Positions 24,728 through 33,063 of a stretch of DNA of 37,972 nt are shown piece after piece. The notes under the pieces were generated by a model. That model searched no databases, was not told the origin of the DNA, and was given only the letters and a program-made list of their open reading frames with translations. Every line of letters starts with the position of its first letter. The first letter of the stretch is position 1. Made by a program: the position numbers and the translations under genes. Origin of the DNA: Caballeronia choica (lineage in GTDB: Bacteria; Pseudomonadota; Gammaproteobacteria; Burkholderiales; Burkholderiaceae). The stretch covers positions 1 to 37,972 of the forward strand of contig NZ_FCON02000077.1 of assembly GCF_001544535.1 (NCBI RefSeq). Reading direction: 5' to 3'.

Positions 24728-25221
24728 CCATGACGACGCGAATCGATATTTCGAAACCTTTCCCGCCCTTCGCGCCGATCGAAGCGATCCTGCCGCACCG
24801 TGGCACGATGCTGCTGCTCGATTCGATTGGCGCGCTCAGCGAGGAGTCGCTTCGCGCTCATGCCTTCGTGCGGAGCGACGCCTGGTACGCCGATGCCGAG
24901 GGCGCGATGCCGGCCTGGATCGGCATCGAACTGATGGCGCAGGCCATCGCCGCCCATGTCGCGCTGAGCGCGATGCGCCGGGGCGCGACGGCGCGTCCGG
25001 GCGTGCTGCTGGGTTCGCAGCGTTATGAGGCTCTGCGGCCGTCGTTCGCGGGCGGTTCGCGGCTCGTGGTCAGCGCGACGCAACTGTTGCAGAGCGATGC
25101 CGGCCACGGCGCGTACGAATGCGCCATCGCAATCGACGACGTATGCTGCGCGCAGGCCGTCGTCAAGGTTTTCCAACCGACCGATTTCCGGTCTTTCATC
25201 GAAGGAAGTGTCAGCTCATGA
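24724..25221 (+). CDS. apeP: APE hotdog dehydratase partner
   Basis: A 165-residue hotdog-fold protein: [20 protein letters not shown] at the N-terminus and [19 protein letters not shown] on the central helix. It keeps the helix Glu but lacks the HFPG histidine, whereas the dehydratase domain fused to the ligase has the His and an Asp. This fits the reported ApeI:ApeP heterodimer, in which two hotdog proteins together dehydrate the 3-hydroxyacyl-ACP. The start lies in ATGA (24724-24727); a second ATG two codons later is possible. The stop overlaps the ketoreductase by four bases. Confidence 0.87.
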   Translation: MTMTTRIDISKPFPPFAPIEAILPHRGTMLLLDSIGALSEESLRAHAFVRSDAWYADAEGAMPAWIGIELMAQAIAAHVALSAMRRGATARPGVLLGSQRYEALRPSFAGGSRLVVSATQLLQSDAGHGAYECAIAIDDVCCAQAVVKVFQPTDFRSFIEGSVSS

Positions 25222-25943
25222 ACCGGCGTGTTCTCGTCACCGGCGCGAGCCGCGGCATTGGCCGCGCGATCGCTTATCAGCTTGCGACAGACGGCTTCGC
25301 CGTGACGGTGCATTGCCGTAGCGGCCGCGCGGAAGCGGATGCCGTCGCGACCGGCATCGCCGCGCAAGGCGGCGTGTCGCGCGTGCTGCAGTTCGACGTG
25401 CGCGAGCGCGCCGCCTGCCGCGCCGCGCTCGAAGCCGACCTCGCCGCGCACGGCGCGTACTACGGTGTCGTCTGCTGCGCGGGCGTGACGCGCGATGCCG
25501 CATTTCCCGCACTGACGGAAGAAGATTGGGACGTCGTGATCGAGACCGGCCTCGATTCGTTCTACAACGTCGTGCATCCGCTGACCATGCCGATGGTCCG
25601 CGCGAAGCAGGGCGGGCGCATCGTGACGATCGCGTCGGTATCGGGCGTGACCGGGAATCGCGGGCAGGTCAACTACAGCGCGGCGAAGGCCGGCCTGATT
25701 GGCGCGACCAAGGCGCTCGCGGTGGAACTCGCAAGCCGCCATATCACCGTGAACTGCGTCGCGCCCGGGCTGATCGAGACCGGCATGCTCGACCAGATGC
25801 CGCTGGAAAAAGCGCTGCAGACCGTGCCGATGAACCGCGTGGGACAGCCGGCCGAGGTCGCGTCCGCGGTGAGCTTCCTGATGTCGGATGCGGCTTCCTA
25901 CATTACTCGCCAGGTGCTCGGCGTCAACGGCGGGATGATCTGA
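25218..25943 (+). CDS. apeQ: APE 3-oxoacyl-ACP reductase (FabG-like)
   Basis: A 241-residue short-chain dehydrogenase. The cofactor motif is [16 protein letters not shown] with a following Arg/Ser-rich loop ([10 protein letters not shown]), as in NADPH enzymes. CCAG stands at the NNAG position, the catalytic Ser lies in [13 protein letters not shown], and the Tyr/Lys in VNYSAAKAG. It reduces the 3-ketoacyl-ACP formed by the KS before dehydration. The start lies in ATGA with GGAAG upstream. The stop overlaps the next start by one base (TGATG). Confidence 0.92.
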   Translation: MNRRVLVTGASRGIGRAIAYQLATDGFAVTVHCRSGRAEADAVATGIAAQGGVSRVLQFDVRERAACRAALEADLAAHGAYYGVVCCAGVTRDAAFPALTEEDWDVVIETGLDSFYNVVHPLTMPMVRAKQGGRIVTIASVSGVTGNRGQVNYSAAKAGLIGATKALAVELASRHITVNCVAPGLIETGMLDQMPLEKALQTVPMNRVGQPAEVASAVSFLMSDAASYITRQVLGVNGGMI

Positions 25944-27169
25944 TGAAGCGCGTCGTCATTACCGGAATGGGCGGCGTGACAGCGCTCGGGGATCAGTGGA
26001 CCGAGATCGAAACCGCGCTTAGGGCAGGGCGCAACGCCGTGCGTCGCATGACCGAATGGGACTATTTCGAGTCGCTCCACACGCGGCTCGCGTGCCCGCT
26101 GCCCGGCTTCGTCACCCCGGCGCACTATCCGCGCAAGAAGACGCGCTCGATGGGTCCCGTCTCGCTATATTCAGTGCGTGCGAGCGAACTTGCGCTCGCC
26201 GACGCGGGTCTCGCCGGCGACGCGAGTATCGCCGACGGCCGCATGGGCGTGGCCTACGGATCGTCCTCGGGATCGGTCGAGCCGATTCGCGCGTTCGGCA
26301 CCATGCTCGCGACCGGCTCGATGAGCGAAGTCACGTCGAACAGCTACGTGCAGATGATGCCGCACACGAGCGCGGTCAACGTGAGCCTCTTCTGGGACCT
26401 GAAGGGGCGGATCGTGCCGACGTCCTGCGCGTGCGCGTCGGGCAGCCAGGCGATTGGCTACGCCTACGAGACCATCGCGACCGGCAAGCAGGCGCTGATG
26501 CTCGCGGGCGGCGCGGAGGAACTTTCGGGGCCGGCGGTCGCGGTCTTCGATACGCTCTATGCGACCAGCACACGCAACGACGAGCCTCATCTCACGCCCC
26601 GGCCGTTTGATATCGCGCGCGACGGCCTGGTTGTCGGCGAAGGCGCGGCGACGCTCGTGCTGGAGGAATACGAGCATGCCGTAGCGCGCGGGGCGCGCAT
26701 CCATGCGGAAATCGTGGGCTTCGGCTGCAACTCCGACGGCGTGCACATCACTCAGCCAACCGCCGCGACGATGGCCCGCGCGATGCAACTCGCGCTCGAC
26801 GACGCGCGTCTCGCGCCCGGCGCCATTGCGTATGTCAATGCGCACGGCACCGCGACCGACCGCGGCGACGTCGCGGAAAGCCACGCGACCGCGCAGACCT
26901 TCGGCGAACGGATGCCGATCAGCTCGCTGAAGAGCTACGTCGGACATACGCTCGGCGCGTGCGGCGCGCTCGAAGCGTGGTGGACCATCGAGATGATGAA
27001 GCGCAACTGGTATGCACCGACGCTCAACCTGACCCAGCCTGACCCTGCCTGCGCATCGCTCGACTACATCATGCACGAGGCGCGCGCGATCGACGCCGAG
27101 TACGTGATGAGCAACAACTTCGCGTTCGGCGGCATCAACACGTCGCTGATCTTCAGGCGCGTGCGGTGA
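25943..27169 (+). CDS. apeR: APE beta-ketoacyl-ACP synthase, FabF-like
   Basis: A 408-residue ketosynthase. It opens [17 protein letters not shown], with the active Cys in VPTSCACASGSQAIGYA and the two histidines in YVNAHGTATDRGD and KSYVGHTLGACGALEA. NFAFGGINTSLIF closes the fold. It directly follows the ketoreductase, as ApeR does in the described cluster. It may perform the first condensation on the aryl starter or provide fatty acyl chains. The start shares one base with the preceding stop and it overlaps the next gene as GTGA. Confidence 0.88.
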   Translation: MKRVVITGMGGVTALGDQWTEIETALRAGRNAVRRMTEWDYFESLHTRLACPLPGFVTPAHYPRKKTRSMGPVSLYSVRASELALADAGLAGDASIADGRMGVAYGSSSGSVEPIRAFGTMLATGSMSEVTSNSYVQMMPHTSAVNVSLFWDLKGRIVPTSCACASGSQAIGYAYETIATGKQALMLAGGAEELSGPAVAVFDTLYATSTRNDEPHLTPRPFDIARDGLVVGEGAATLVLEEYEHAVARGARIHAEIVGFGCNSDGVHITQPTAATMARAMQLALDDARLAPGAIAYVNAHGTATDRGDVAESHATAQTFGERMPISSLKSYVGHTLGACGALEAWWTIEMMKRNWYAPTLNLTQPDPACASLDYIMHEARAIDAEYVMSNNFAFGGINTSLIFRRVR

Positions 27170-28428
27170 GCGCCCCTGCACGTCGCGGCCTGTCGCGGGT
27201 GGTCGTGACCGGCATGGGGATCGTATCGTGCCTCGGCAATACGCTCGACGGCGTGTCCTCCAGCTTGCGCGTCGGGCGTTCGGGCATCACGCGTGTCGAG
27301 GCATGGCGTGAGCGCGGTTTCGCGAGTCAGGTGGCGGGCGTGGCCTCGGTCGACCGGGAGACGCCTTTCGATCGAAGAGTCGAGCGCTTCATGGGCGACA
27401 CGGCGCGCTTTGCGTGCCACGCCGCCCGCAAGGCGGTCGATGACGCCGGACTCGATTTGCGCGCATTGCGCTCGCCGCGCGCCGGCGCGGTGATCGGCTC
27501 GGGCGTGGGCGCGCTGTCCGCCTACGATGCCGCGCTCGCGACGGCGCACGCCCGCGGGGTCGACAAGGTGCCGCCCTACGCGGTGCCGCAGACCATGAGC
27601 AGCACCGCGTCCGCAAGCGTCGCGCAGTTTTTCGGTATCGAAGGCACCTGCTATTCGCCGTCTTCCGCGTGCACGACATCCGCGCTCGCCATCGGCCAGG
27701 CAATGCAACTCATCCAGACCGGCCGCCAGGATATCGTGCTGGCGGGCGGCAGCGAGGCGTTGCACGACAACACCACGCTGATGTTCGACGCAATGGGTGC
27801 CTTGTCCCGGCGCTTCAACGAAACGCCACGGGTTGCCTCACGTCCCTACGACACGCAGCGGGACGGTTTCGTGATCGCGTCGGGCGGGGGAGTGCTCGTG
27901 CTCGAGGCACTCGACCACGCGCTCGCGCGCGGCGCGCGCATCTATGCCGAACTGACCGGCTTCGGCCATTGCACCGACGGGGCGGGCATGATCGCGCCGC
28001 GTGCGCCGGGAATCGCGCGGGCAATGCGGGCCGCGCTCGAAGAAGCCGGCGGCGCGCATCCCGACTACGTCAACGTGCACGCCCCGTCCACCGTGCCCGG
28101 CGACAGCGAGGAAGCGCGTGCGATGACAGAGGTGTTCGGCGAGCGCATGCCGCCGTTCTCGTCGACCAAGCGCTTTACCGGGCATCCGCTCGGTGCGTGC
28201 GGCGTGCACGAGGCAATTTATGCGCTTCTGATGATGCGCGATGGCTTTATGGCCGGGATGGGCGACATCGAGACGCCTGATCCTTGCATCAGCGGCCTGC
28301 CGGTTGTGACGGCGACTCGTGCGGCACATGTCGGCCGGGCGATGTCGATATCGTTCGGCTTTGGCGGAAGTTGCGCGAGCTTGATGTTCGATGCATGGAA
28401 CCCCGCGGATGCGGGACGGACTTTTTAA
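27166..28428 (+). CDS. Additional FabB-like beta-ketoacyl-ACP synthase
   Basis: A 420-residue ketosynthase starting at a GTG in a GTGA overlap (27166-27169). The opening is VVVTGMGIVSCLGNTLDGV, the Cys is in SPSSACTTSALAIGQAM, and the second His is in KRFTGHPLGACGVHEA. The first catalytic His segment reads VNVHAPSTVPGDSEEA: the His is kept, but the usual HGT becomes HAP, an uncommon change next to the catalytic residue. Overall it is more like FabB than the other two KSs. It may serve a special elongation or priming step, or add a lipid-type chain. It is the last gene of the overlapping run. Confidence 0.9.
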   Translation: MSAPARRGLSRVVVTGMGIVSCLGNTLDGVSSSLRVGRSGITRVEAWRERGFASQVAGVASVDRETPFDRRVERFMGDTARFACHAARKAVDDAGLDLRALRSPRAGAVIGSGVGALSAYDAALATAHARGVDKVPPYAVPQTMSSTASASVAQFFGIEGTCYSPSSACTTSALAIGQAMQLIQTGRQDIVLAGGSEALHDNTTLMFDAMGALSRRFNETPRVASRPYDTQRDGFVIASGGGVLVLEALDHALARGARIYAELTGFGHCTDGAGMIAPRAPGIARAMRAALEEAGGAHPDYVNVHAPSTVPGDSEEARAMTEVFGERMPPFSSTKRFTGHPLGACGVHEAIYALLMMRDGFMAGMGDIETPDPCISGLPVVTATRAAHVGRAMSISFGFGGSCASLMFDAWNPADAGRTF

Positions 28429-28443
28429 ACACAAGGAGAACAA

Positions 28444-28604
28444 ATGACGAAAAAAAGCGCTTGTTTGGTCAGCACGCTGGTCGCGGCCGCCGCTTCAACG
28501 CCGTCGTCAAGTCGCCGCTGGATACGGACTTCGCGTGCGGCGTGAGCCCCAGCGCCACGGCGCTGAAGGTGAGCGGCGACATGTTGGTGATCGGCGCGCG
28601 CTGA
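28444..28604 (+). pseudogene. Frameshifted small secreted protein after the APE cluster
   Basis: AAGGAG lies five bases before an ATG at 28444, sixteen bases after the last cluster gene. The first frame gives a signal-peptide-like MTKKSACLVSTLVAAAA and then stops after 33 residues. In the shifted frame the sequence continues as RFNAVVKSPLDTDFACGVS, then ALKVSGDMLVIGAR and a stop at 28602-28604. The two halves together look like one exported protein of about 50 residues broken by a frameshift, or by a sequencing error. I do not recognise it. Confidence 0.45.
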
Positions 28605-28637
28605 CGGTGACGGCCGCGGTCCCGACCGTGTGTCGCA

Positions 28638-29387
28638 TCAGGCCGGGGCGTCGGATACCTTGATTGCCGCGACGTTGACGAGCGTCTCGCGCCGTTTGCC
28701 GGGTTTCGGGTGATGCAGGCCGAGCCGTTCGAAGAGGCCGAAATCGGTTGCCCGGCTCCACCAGAGATAGGGCAGCGATACGTTGCGCGAACTGAACGAA
28801 AATCCGGCGGCGCGGATCATGGCGAGATATTGGTCAGCGCTCTTTTGCACTTGCATCGGGTGACGGAACAGGAGGCGAATGACCCATGACTTGATGTAGG
28901 CGTCGGTCGATTCCGCGAATAGCAGCGTGCCTCCGGGCTTCAGCACGCGCCGGAATTCGGCGAGCGCACCGGCCTGGTCGACGAGATGATGGAATGTCTG
29001 GTGGCAGAACACGATATCGGCGCTCGCGTCGGGCAATGGCAAACTCGCACAATCGCCGTGCAGCAACTCGATGTCACAGCCTGCGCTGTCGATCGAGTTG
29101 CAGGCGGTGGCGGCATCGGCCGCGAGCAGCAGCGATGGTTCGTGGAAGTCGACGCCAATGATGCGGGCCGGTTCGAATGCATCGGCAAGCAGCCGGAAGG
29201 ACTTGCCCTGCCCGCAGCCGACGTCGATGATCACCGCCGACGCGTGCCGCTTGCCGGCCATGAGTCTCTTGAGATCGTTGATTGCTACGCGAAGGACGTG
29301 ATGCTCCCAAATACGAGTGCGCAGGAACCAGATGCCGAACGCAGTCTCCGGCACGAAAGGAACACGATGAGTTTCGGAAGACGACAC
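28638..29387 (-). CDS. Class I SAM-dependent methyltransferase
   Basis: A 249-residue methyltransferase. Motif I is VIIDVGCGQGKSFRLLADAF, the acidic strand end is IIGVDFHEPSLLL, motif II lies around LHGDCASLPLPDASADIVFC, and then RVLKPGGTLLFAEST. It starts at a GTG (29387) with GGAG eight bases upstream. It is convergent with the APE cluster and divergent from the flavoprotein at 29492. APE clusters usually contain a methyltransferase that methylates the aryl head, and this is the only candidate in the window. It could also act on another small molecule; the type of methylation cannot be read. Confidence 0.87.
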   Translation of the reverse strand: MSSSETHRVPFVPETAFGIWFLRTRIWEHHVLRVAINDLKRLMAGKRHASAVIIDVGCGQGKSFRLLADAFEPARIIGVDFHEPSLLLAADAATACNSIDSAGCDIELLHGDCASLPLPDASADIVFCHQTFHHLVDQAGALAEFRRVLKPGGTLLFAESTDAYIKSWVIRLLFRHPMQVQKSADQYLAMIRAAGFSFSSRNVSLPYLWWSRATDFGLFERLGLHHPKPGKRRETLVNVAAIKVSDAPA

Positions 29388-29491
29388 GTCTTTGCTCCGT
29401 CGGCAGGTTAGGTGCGTAGAATGCGCGCCATTGTAATGGCAAGCATTCGCGCTGAAACAATGATGTTACTCATGCATCGCAAGAGGTCCAA

Positions 29492-30745
29492 TTGAATATC
29501 AAAATGTCGGATCACCGTGCAGTCGACGTGGACGTCGCCATCATCGGTGCGGGCCCATCGGGCGCGGTCGCCGCGGCACTGCTGCGCAAAGCCGGCCATT
29601 CGGTGCGCGTACTGGAACGCCAGCAGTTTCCGCGGTTTTCGATCGGCGAAAGCCTGCTGCCGCAGAGCATGGCCTATCTCGACGAGGCGGGCATGTTGCA
29701 GGCGGTAGTCGAAGCCGGTTTCCAGTACAAGAACGGCGCGCGTTTCGTTCGGCGCGGCGAGTCGTCGTCATACGATTTCCGCGACAAGCACACGCCAGGC
29801 TGGGGGACGACCTATCAGGTCGAGCGCGCCACGTTCGACGATCTGCTGATCCGCTGTGCGGCGGAGCAGGGCGCCGACGTTCGCTTCGGCCATACCGTGA
29901 ATGCCATCGAGACGGGTGAACGACCAGCGCTCGACGTCACCGATGAAGCCGGCACGCAATATCGCGTTCAAGCACGGTTCGTGCTGGATGCAAGCGGCTT
30001 CGGGCGCGTACTGCCGCGTCTCCTGCAACTCGAAACGCCGACCCGGATGCCGACGCGCGCGGCGCTCTTCACGCACGTCCGTGACGACATGCCGCTACGG
30101 GCGATCGATCGCGAGAAGATCTGCGTGGCAGTGCACCCCGAACACGGCAACGTCTGGTACTGGATGATCCCGCTGGCAGGCGGACGTGCATCGGTGGGAT
30201 GCGTGGCCGAAAGCGATTTTCTTCAATGCACGGAGTCCGAGCGCGAGAGCCGGCTGCGTTCGCTGATCCGGCAGGAACCTACGCTCGGCGCGTGGTTCGG
30301 AGACGCCCCGTTTCTGATGCCAGTGCGGACGATCGGTGGCTATGCCGCCAATGTCGCGCGCCTGCATGGGCCGGGCTTCGCGCTGCTCGGCAATGCGGGT
30401 GAGTTTCTGGACCCGGTATTCTCGTCAGGGGTGACGATTGCATTGCGATCAGCGCATCTCGCCGCGTGCGTGCTCGTGCGGCAACTGTCCGGAGCGGCGG
30501 TGGACTGGCAGATCGAGTACGACGATGAGCTGCGCCGGGGGATCGACGTGTTCCGCGCGTTCGTGGAACGCTGGTATTCGGGAGAATTGCAGGACATCCT
30601 GTTCCACGCTGAGCAGGCGCCGCAGATTCGACGCATGATCAGCGCCGTGTTGGCAGGTTACGCATGGGATGAAACGAATCCGTTCGTCAAAGATGCGGGG
30701 CGACGGCTCGACACGCTTCATGAGATCTGCAAGGCGACCAGATAG
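29492..30745 (+). CDS. FAD-dependent oxidoreductase with flavin-dependent halogenase motifs
   Basis: A 417-residue flavoprotein. The FAD loop is VAIIGAGPSGAVAAALL. RFSIGESLLPQSMAYLDEAG is the halogenase/geranylgeranyl-reductase signature. FQYKNGARFV has a lysine at the position of the halogenase catalytic Lys. VWYWMIPLAGG matches the W-x-W-x-I-P motif that distinguishes flavin halogenases from monooxygenases. FLDPVFSSGVTIALRSA matches Fx.Px.Sx.G. I start at the TTG at 29492 because AAGAGG lies five bases upstream; an ATG at 29504 is the alternative. It is divergent from the methyltransferase and beside the pigment genes. Xanthomonas xanthomonadins, which are aryl polyenes, are brominated, so a head-group halogenase is possible. 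A non-halogenating flavin reductase or oxygenase is the main alternative. Confidence 0.82.
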   Translation: MNIKMSDHRAVDVDVAIIGAGPSGAVAAALLRKAGHSVRVLERQQFPRFSIGESLLPQSMAYLDEAGMLQAVVEAGFQYKNGARFVRRGESSSYDFRDKHTPGWGTTYQVERATFDDLLIRCAAEQGADVRFGHTVNAIETGERPALDVTDEAGTQYRVQARFVLDASGFGRVLPRLLQLETPTRMPTRAALFTHVRDDMPLRAIDREKICVAVHPEHGNVWYWMIPLAGGRASVGCVAESDFLQCTESERESRLRSLIRQEPTLGAWFGDAPFLMPVRTIGGYAANVARLHGPGFALLGNAGEFLDPVFSSGVTIALRSAHLAACVLVRQLSGAAVDWQIEYDDELRRGIDVFRAFVERWYSGELQDILFHAEQAPQIRRMISAVLAGYAWDETNPFVKDAGRRLDTLHEICKATR

Positions 30746-30971
30746 TTGGACACGTGAACACGAGTGTCGGACTGCCGGTCATCGGGAAGCACATACGGCC
30801 GTTGGAGCGTGCCGAGTTGTCGAGGGCTCGGAGACCGGCGACGGGTTCGGCACGCTATCTCGTTTGAACGTTTCGGAGTCGGCTCGCTCTCGACGTCGTT
30901 GGTGCGGGGCCGGCGAGCCAGACGCTCCCTTCATCTCCACGACGAGTTGCGTGGTTCGCTGTTGGAGGGAG

Positions 30972-31238
30972 CTACTCCCCCCTTACCAAGTCCTTTGTCT
31001 GCAGGGTAATCGCCGACAGGCCTTTCTCCACGATTTCTCGCCAGTCGCTGGAAACCACGACCTGCCTTGATTCGCTAACGCGCGTCTTCACGGTCTGAGC
31101 ACCATGAAGAGCACCGACATCGCCAGTCAGTTCCAGTTCTGACTTTTGGTTGGTTGTAACGGACCAGAAACCGGGCTGGAACCATGCCCAAAAATCGATT
31201 ATTTGTGCGGTCACCGGAGCGGCGGTGGCGGTCGCCAT
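30972..31238 (-). CDS. Small hypothetical protein (88 aa)
   Basis: The ATG at 31238 is preceded by CCAGGAGAGAGATTTCA, a strong ribosome binding site. The protein begins MATATAAPVTAQIIDFWAWF, then QPGFWSVTTNQKSELELTGD, with several tryptophans in a short amphipathic stretch. It ends VSSDWREIVEKGLSAITLQT. There is no classical signal peptide. I do not recognise it. It faces away from the efflux operon, with about 180 bases of shared upstream sequence. The rest of the 671-base gap (30746-30971) holds no supportable gene. Confidence 0.5.
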   Translation of the reverse strand: MATATAAPVTAQIIDFWAWFQPGFWSVTTNQKSELELTGDVGALHGAQTVKTRVSESRQVVVSSDWREIVEKGLSAITLQTKDLVRGE

Positions 31239-31357
31239 TGAAATCTCTCTCCTGGCTCACAACTGCAGAGTTCGTTTAATCCCGCTAAAGTATGCGTCAC
31301 CTCGTCGCTGGATTGCTGATCCGGTGTGCAGAACGAGTTTGCATGGGACGGAGCAAG

Positions 31358-31398
31358 CGCTAAAGCGCTAACTTCAGTCGACCGCTAAAGCGCTAACT
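31358..31398. repeat. Tandem operator-like direct repeats upstream of the efflux operon
   Basis: CGCTAAAGCGCTAACT occurs at 31358-31373 and 31383-31398 (25-base spacing, so one face of the helix is offset by about 2.4 turns), each followed closely by GTCGAC. The first copy extends to AGCGCTAAAGCGCT, a palindrome-like pair of AGCGCT hexamers. A third partial copy, CCGCTAAAG, lies at 31282-31290. The second repeat ends 18 bases before the outer-membrane factor start, so a bound protein could block transcription or translation initiation. No regulator gene is adjacent in the window. Confidence 0.55.
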
Positions 31399-31416
31399 CC
31401 GGGTCGACGCAAAGGA

Positions 31417-32988
31417 ATGCACTTGAGAAGTCATTCACCTACCTTGAGATTTGCTTGCAAAGAGGCTACACGCCCTCGATCGCGACGTGCGATGAAGGTC
31501 GGCGTGGTGCTTGCCCTCGTCACGTCCCTTGCTGCGTGCATGGTCGGCCCGGACTATCGCAAGCCTGAGGTCCAGGTGCCGGAAGGGTTCAAGGAAGGCG
31601 TCGACTGGCAGCGCGCCGAGGTGAATCCGCAGGCGGCGATCTCAAGCACCTGGTGGCGCATGTATGGCGACGAGCAGCTCAACGGTCTCGTCGAGCAGGC
31701 GTTGAAAGCAAATCAGTCGATCGCGGCGGCTGAAGCCGCCTATCGCGTCGCGCTCGCGACCGTGGAGACCAACCAGGCGGGCCTGTTCCCGGTCGTCACG
31801 GCGGGCCTTGCCGGTGCGCGTGCCGGCGGCAACGTCCAGGGGCTCTCGGCGAGTTCCGGGTCGTCGGCCTCGGCGGGCAACGTCGTGGCGGCTACCGGGA
31901 CCGTCAGCTGGGAGCTGGACCTATGGGGACAGATACGACGCGAGGTGGAGGAAGCGAAAGCGAACGCCGAGGCGTCGGATGCGCAGCTTGCGGGTGAGCG
32001 CATTTCGATCGCGGCCAGCGTCGCGACCGACTACTTCCAGCTACGCCAGGCCGACTTCGACATTCGCGCGCTGAAGGAGCAGCAGGACATCTACAGCCGC
32101 ATTCTCGTGATGACGCAGACCGGGTTCAAGGAAGGCGCAGCGTCGGGCGACGACGTGCTCAACGCGCAGCAGAACCTCCAAACGGTGATCGCCGATCTGC
32201 AGGCAACCGAAACGATCCGCGAGCAGGACGAGCACGCGATTGCCGTGCTGACCGGCACGCCGCCCGAGTCATTCAGCATCGTCCCCGATCCTGACTACCC
32301 GTTCCTTCAGCCTGACGTGCCGCACGCGCTGCCTTCGCAACTGCTGGAGCGGCGCTACGACGTGGTGAGCGCCGAGCGCACGGCGGCGGCGGCCAACGCG
32401 ACCATCGGCGTCGCGGAAGCCGCGTACTTTCCGACCCTCACGCTCTCGGCCGAGGGCGGTTTTGCGCACAACACGTTCGCGCGGCTCTTCACGGTGCCGA
32501 GCCGCTTCTGGACGCTCGGCCCCGATCTCGCTGCCACGATCTTCGACGGCGGCGAACGCACGGCCGCGGTCCACAAGGCGCGCGCGACCTACGACCAGGA
32601 CGTCGCGAACTACCGCAATACCGTGCTGACGGCGTTTCAGAGCGTGGAGGACAGCCTGTCATCGATGAATCATCTGCGGGCGCAGGAACGCGCGTTCGCG
32701 CAGGTGCTCGACAGCAGCAGCCGACTGTTCGCGAGCCAACAGGCGCAGTTCAATGCCGGCGCGTCCAGCCAGCAAAACGTGCTGACGCAGCGCCTCACCC
32801 TGATCCAGGCCCAGCAGACCCTGCGCGACACGCAGGCTCTACTCGCCGAGAGCAATGTATTACTCGTCAAGAACCTTGGCGGCGGCTGGCAGCGTGATGA
32901 CGCCGAGGTCGCTTCGGCGCCGGCCGCCGCTTCTTCACCCGCTTCCGAAACTGCCGTGCGACCTGCCCCGGTGCAGTCTGCCGACTGA
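31417..32988 (+). CDS. NodT/OprM-family outer-membrane efflux lipoprotein
   Basis: An outer-membrane factor of 523 residues. VVLALVTSLAACMVGPDYRK contains a lipobox (LAAC) and the conserved VGPDYRKPEV opening of the NodT family. Two OEP repeats follow (around 75-270 and 285-490), with ANQSIAAAEAAYRVALATVE in the first and RYDVVSAERTAAAANATIG in the second. It forms the trimeric channel of a tripartite pump. The ATG at 31417 lies right after AAAGGA. A TTG two codons later (31423) has better spacing to the same site, so the true start may be there. The mature protein is unaffected because the lipobox cysteine is at about residue 41. It is first in the three-gene efflux operon. Confidence 0.9.
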   Translation: MHLRSHSPTLRFACKEATRPRSRRAMKVGVVLALVTSLAACMVGPDYRKPEVQVPEGFKEGVDWQRAEVNPQAAISSTWWRMYGDEQLNGLVEQALKANQSIAAAEAAYRVALATVETNQAGLFPVVTAGLAGARAGGNVQGLSASSGSSASAGNVVAATGTVSWELDLWGQIRREVEEAKANAEASDAQLAGERISIAASVATDYFQLRQADFDIRALKEQQDIYSRILVMTQTGFKEGAASGDDVLNAQQNLQTVIADLQATETIREQDEHAIAVLTGTPPESFSIVPDPDYPFLQPDVPHALPSQLLERRYDVVSAERTAAAANATIGVAEAAYFPTLTLSAEGGFAHNTFARLFTVPSRFWTLGPDLAATIFDGGERTAAVHKARATYDQDVANYRNTVLTAFQSVEDSLSSMNHLRAQERAFAQVLDSSSRLFASQQAQFNAGASSQQNVLTQRLTLIQAQQTLRDTQALLAESNVLLVKNLGGGWQRDDAEVASAPAAASSPASETAVRPAPVQSAD

Positions 32989-33063
32989 CTCACATGCTGT
33001 TCCATACGGTCTGGAATTCCGCGCAGCACGCGTATGCCGGACTTAAGCAAGAACGGAGTTTTC

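Noticed and set aside
21138-25221. Expected DUF3261-type lipoprotein gene of some APE clusters
   Set aside because: The exporter, KS and dehydratase genes overlap directly, so there is no room for it here. I did not see it elsewhere in the window.
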